A stretch of DNA of 64,000 nucleotides. Source: Microbacterium sp. 1.5R (lineage in GTDB: Bacteria; Actinomycetota; Actinomycetes; Actinomycetales; Microbacteriaceae). Positions 61,384 to 64,000 of the stretch are shown here, piece after piece. The stretch covers positions 744,001 to 808,000 of the forward strand of contig NZ_CP018151.1 in the NCBI RefSeq assembly GCF_001889265.1. Reading direction: 5' to 3'. Both the position numbers and the translations under genes were made by a program. Within the stretch, counting starts at the first letter, position 1. Each line of letters opens with the position of its first letter. The notes below the pieces were generated by a model that saw only the letters and a list, made by a program, of their open reading frames with translations, was not told the origin of the DNA and did no database searches.

Positions 61384-62244
61384 TCAGCGGAGGAACAGCG
61401 AGGCGTCCGGACGAGGGGAGGCGACGGCATCCGCATCGGTCACCACGCGCGCACCCTGCACGAAGGCGGTCACCTCGGCACCCTGCGCGATCTTGGCGGG
61501 ATGTGGCCCCGCGGCGAGCATCCTGGGCAGCCATTCGGTGGGCAGGGGAGCCGCCGATGCGGCGATCACGAGGTTGCCGAACCTGCGCCCCTTCAGCACC
61601 TGGGTGTCGGCGAGGACGCCGATCTCGGGCAGAACCTCCGCGATCGTCGCGACCTGTCGCCGGGCGAACGCGAGGCCCGGCCCGTCGGCGACGTTCACGA
61701 GCAGCACGCCGGCGGGCGCGAGCAGTTCGGCGAGTTCGCGGTAGAACTCGATGCTGGTGAGGTGGGCCGGCGTCTGGGCTCCGGAGTAGACGTCGGACAC
61801 CACCAGATCGCAGGTGCCGACGATCGCCGGGGGGAGGCGGCGGACGCCCTCGCGGGCATCTCCGATGCGGAGCCGGATGGCCGCGCCTCGCGGCAGGGGG
61901 AGGTGCTCGCGCACGAGGGTGGCCAGCGGTGCCTCGAGCTCGATCACCTGCTGCCGAGAACCGGGGCGGGTCGCTTCGATGTAGCGGGGGATCGTCAGTG
62001 CGCCCGCGCCGAGGTGCACCGCCGTCAGGGGACCGGCGGCGAGCTGGTCGATCACGGCGCCCATCCGCACGATGTACTCGAAGTGCAGGTGCGTGGGGTC
62101 ATCCAGGTCGACGTGCGACTGCGGGGTGTCGTCGACGATGAGCTCGAATCCGCTGGTGAACTCCGACGGCACGATGCGGGCGATGCCTCCGTGGTCGAGA
62201 CGGACCTGCGGGTGCTCGGTGTCCTTCGCTCGCGTCCTGCCCAT
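61384..62244 (-). CDS. Spermidine synthase-like methyltransferase-fold protein
   Basis: A 286-residue protein. The nucleotide site is AVHLGAGALTIPRYIEA near residues 75-91, with VIELEA near 99-104, and DLVVSDVYSGAQTPAHLTS near 146-164 holds the aspartate used by polyamine synthases. The family aspartate pair is only partly kept, and the protein belongs to the actinobacterial spermidine synthase-like group, often annotated without proven activity. A leaderless -10 TAGTCT precedes the ATG. Confidence 0.8.
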   Translation of the reverse strand: MGRTRAKDTEHPQVRLDHGGIARIVPSEFTSGFELIVDDTPQSHVDLDDPTHLHFEYIVRMGAVIDQLAAGPLTAVHLGAGALTIPRYIEATRPGSRQQVIELEAPLATLVREHLPLPRGAAIRLRIGDAREGVRRLPPAIVGTCDLVVSDVYSGAQTPAHLTSIEFYRELAELLAPAGVLLVNVADGPGLAFARRQVATIAEVLPEIGVLADTQVLKGRRFGNLVIAASAAPLPTEWLPRMLAAGPHPAKIAQGAEVTAFVQGARVVTDADAVASPRPDASLFLR

Positions 62245-62250
62245 GCTCCG

Positions 62251-62256
62251 AGACTA
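62251..62256 (-). promoter_or_regulatory. Leaderless -10 element of the spermidine synthase-like gene
   Basis: Minus-strand TAGTCT ends 6 bases before the ATG at 62244. Confidence 0.5.
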
Positions 62257-62377
62257 CGCGCTCACTCCGCCTCGACATCGTGTGGTCGGCTCACGCGATG
62301 GGAGGATTGAGGGCTGCTGACTCGCCGCGAGTCTGCCGCGGAGGCTCGATGTTACGGCCGCATGACGTTTCCGAGAA

Positions 62378-62410
62378 TAACTTGCAGGGAATTAGTTAGT
62401 GATGAATACT
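62378..62410 (+). promoter_or_regulatory. Promoter and candidate operator of the sugar ABC operon
   Basis: -35 TTGCAG (62382-62387) and -10 AATACT (62405-62410) have an ideal 17-bp spacer in an AT-rich patch. TAACT (62378-62382) and AGTTA (62394-62398) form a dyad over the -35 and spacer, a usual place for a LacI-type repressor. The transcript start is near 62417, giving a 50-base leader. Confidence 0.6.
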
Positions 62411-62466
62411 TTTTCCTACGTGGTAGGCACCCGATGCCGCCAGGACGTTCAAAGAGGAGATCCCTG

Positions 62467-63759
62467 ATGCACAAGCGCATTCTTCCGGTCGTGGCGCTGG
62501 GCGCCGTGGCCACCCTGGGCCTGGCGGCCTGTGCCGGCGGCGGAGCCGACACCGGCGGAGCCGTCGACGGAGAGGGCCAGGAGCTCACCGTCTGGATCAT
62601 GAAGGGCACGAACCCGGACGCGAGCGCGTTCTACGACGAGGTCTCGAGCGCCTTCGAAGACGAGACCGGCGCCACGGTCAAGATCGAGGAGATCCAGTGG
62701 GCGGACGCTCACGATCGCTTCGTCACGTCGATCGCCGGCGGCACCACGCCCGACATCGCCGAGACCGGAACCACCTGGACCGCGGAGTTCGCTGACGCCG
62801 GTGCCCTCGAGCCGCTCGACGAGTACGTCGACGCCGAAGACGGCCTGCGTGACGACCTCGTCGAGGGCCTCGCGGTCGCCGGCACCTACGAAGACGAGCT
62901 CTACGGCATGCCCTGGTACGCCGGAGTCCGCTCCATCGTCTACCGCACCGACGTGTTCGAGGAGCTCGGTCTCGAGGCCCCGAAGACGTGGGACGACATC
63001 GTCACCGCTGGCGAGGCCATCAAGGCCGCCAAGCCCGACATGCTGCCGTTCCCCGTCGCGGGTGACGCGGAGTTCCAGGTGTACCCCTGGGTCTGGGGCG
63101 CCGGCGGCGAGGTCGCGACCCTCGACGGCAAGACCTGGACGAGCGAACTCGACAGCAAGGAGTCGCAGGCCGGCATCGAGTTCTACACCGGACTCGCGAC
63201 CGAGCACGGCTTCTCCTCCGCCGGGGCCACGACCTGGAAGGAGACGGACCTCCGTGACTCGTTCACGCAGGGCAACGTCGCCATGATGCTCTCGGGCTCC
63301 TGGACCCCGAAGGCTCTGATCGAGGCCAACCCCGAGCTCGAGGGCAAGATCGGCGCCGCCGTGATCCCCGGCGAGGACGGCGGCATCGCTCCGTCCGTGC
63401 TCGGCGGCTCGCACCTGTCGGTCTTCAACACGACCGAGAACGCCGACCTCGCATGGGAGTTCGTCAAGCTGATGACCACGGGCGAGTTCGCCGAGAAGTG
63501 GGCTGACGAGACCGGATATTTCCCGGGAGTGCAGTCCGCGATGGAGGAGGCCCTGGCCTCGACCGACCCGCTCGTCGCTCCGTTCGCGCAGCAGATGGTC
63601 GAGGGCGGCGCATCCGTGCCGGTCACCCCGAACTTCGGTGCCGTTCAGGCGAAGAAGACCACCAACTCGATGATCCAGGCGATCCTCAGCGGGCAGAAGG
63701 ACGTCGCCACGGCGACGAAGGACGCCGCCGCTGAGATGACCGATCTGCTCAACCAGTAA
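62467..63759 (+). CDS. Carbohydrate ABC transporter substrate-binding lipoprotein
   Basis: A 430-residue lipoprotein with a signal peptide ending in the lipobox LAAC and then a Gly/Asp-rich linker. The mature part is a family-1 (MalE-like) binding fold: LTVWIMKGTNPDAS near 40, FEDETGATVKIEEIQW, TPDIAETGTTWTAEFA, LYGMPWYAGVRSIVYRTD and the FTQGNVAMMLSGSW segment near 272-285. It captures an oligosaccharide or monosaccharide outside the cell. The ribosome site GAGGAG precedes the ATG at 62467. The permease gene follows 14 bases later. Confidence 0.95.
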   Translation: MHKRILPVVALGAVATLGLAACAGGGADTGGAVDGEGQELTVWIMKGTNPDASAFYDEVSSAFEDETGATVKIEEIQWADAHDRFVTSIAGGTTPDIAETGTTWTAEFADAGALEPLDEYVDAEDGLRDDLVEGLAVAGTYEDELYGMPWYAGVRSIVYRTDVFEELGLEAPKTWDDIVTAGEAIKAAKPDMLPFPVAGDAEFQVYPWVWGAGGEVATLDGKTWTSELDSKESQAGIEFYTGLATEHGFSSAGATTWKETDLRDSFTQGNVAMMLSGSWTPKALIEANPELEGKIGAAVIPGEDGGIAPSVLGGSHLSVFNTTENADLAWEFVKLMTTGEFAEKWADETGYFPGVQSAMEEALASTDPLVAPFAQQMVEGGASVPVTPNFGAVQAKKTTNSMIQAILSGQKDVATATKDAAAEMTDLLNQ

Positions 63760-63773
63760 GGCTGTATCCCTTC

Positions 63774-64000
63774 ATGTCGATGGTGCAAGCGCCACTGCCG
63801 GTCACGAAGGCGGAGTCCACCTCCGCCTCCGTGGCCGGCGGCCGGCCGCCCAAGCGGGGTTTCTCGCTGATCACGGCCCGCCCCTGGCTTCTTCTCGCCC
63901 CCGGGCTGGTCATCCTCGCGGTGCTCATGCTCTGGCCGCTCATCCAGGTCGTCATCTTCTCGCTGCAGGACTACGGTCTTCGCGAGATCAACACCGGCGA
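63774..64000 (+). CDS. Sugar ABC transporter permease (MalF type), N-terminal part
   Basis: The gene runs off the right end; 75 codons are present from ATG 63774. A ~35-residue cytoplasmic start rich in Ser/Ala/Pro is followed by the first membrane helix (PWLLLAPGLVILAVLMLWPL) and the sequence IFSLQDYGLREINTG, the usual opening of MalF/UgpA-type permeases. A second permease gene is expected outside the window. It forms one operon with the binding protein. Confidence 0.9.
   Translation, partial: MSMVQAPLPVTKAESTSASVAGGRPPKRGFSLITARPWLLLAPGLVILAVLMLWPLIQVVIFSLQDYGLREINTG

Overview
The window is 64 kb of very GC-rich, densely coding chromosomal DNA. It suggests an aerobic actinobacterium of the Microbacteriaceae, most likely Microbacterium or a close relative. 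That is a judgement from gene content (a 32-residue bS22-type ribosomal protein, a BldC-like regulator, System II cytochrome c maturation, menaquinone genes, a Pls/PosA-type synthetase, many leaderless-looking promoters), not from a database match. I see no insertion sequence, integrase, CRISPR array, tRNA or rRNA. No stretch above 300 bases lacks a gene; the longest gaps are 32929-33177, 24992-25230 and 62245-62466.

Layout. 1-6.9 kb: end of sbcC, a nucleosidase, nadE, a large nuclease-helicase and an acetyltransferase. 6.9-10.1 kb: a folate-independent methionine synthase pair (mesD-mesX) with a divergent LysR regulator. 10-18.4 kb: housekeeping and small genes (upp, tadA, a CDF transporter, proC, a KtrAB-like potassium uptake pair, an ArsR regulator, a divergent cyclase, a BldC-like protein, bS22, and a rhodanese-glutaredoxin-Dabb operon). 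18.4-25 kb: a phosphopantetheinyl transferase facing an apparent operon of a lysine-rich SAP-like protein, a 1309-residue Pls/PosA synthetase and an M1 aminopeptidase. 25-33 kb: a polar amino-acid ABC importer, a second four-gene ABC importer and a TSUP permease. 33-42.5 kb: aspS, then a histidine phosphatase and the tlpA-ccdA-resB-ccsB cytochrome c maturation set, interrupted by a flavin oxidoreductase/MerR pair. 42.5-48 kb: an MMPL transporter with an ATPase-like tail, a YhgE/Pip membrane protein and their TetR regulator. 48-54.6 kb: menC, then menB-menE, separated by an acetyltransferase and a PadR/membrane-protein pair, followed by a methyltransferase. 54.6-60.7 kb: a two-component system with an FtsX-type ABC transporter, a ComB-like protein, a DUF3054 protein and an SprT-like protein. 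60.7-64 kb: a TPR protein, a spermidine synthase-like protein and the start of a sugar ABC importer.

Most interesting points. (1) The synthetase at 20.4-24.3 kb has an adenylation pocket that I read as D-A-E-S-I-G-T-V-V-K, close to the known lysine code. Together with the linked aminopeptidase, lysine-rich protein and phosphopantetheinyl transferase, this makes a candidate lysine isopeptide or polymer system. (2) mesD-mesX is an oxygen-dependent, folate- and B12-independent methionine synthase. (3) The MMPL exporter carries a degenerate ATPase-like domain at its C terminus. (4) A promoter with a 19-bp spacer and a perfect operator lies between the MerR gene and its oxidoreductase. (5) Eighteen genes share a TANNNT hexamer ending 6 or 7 bases before the start codon, which indicates widespread leaderless transcription. 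(6) The octamer CGGATGCC is strongly over-represented on both strands.
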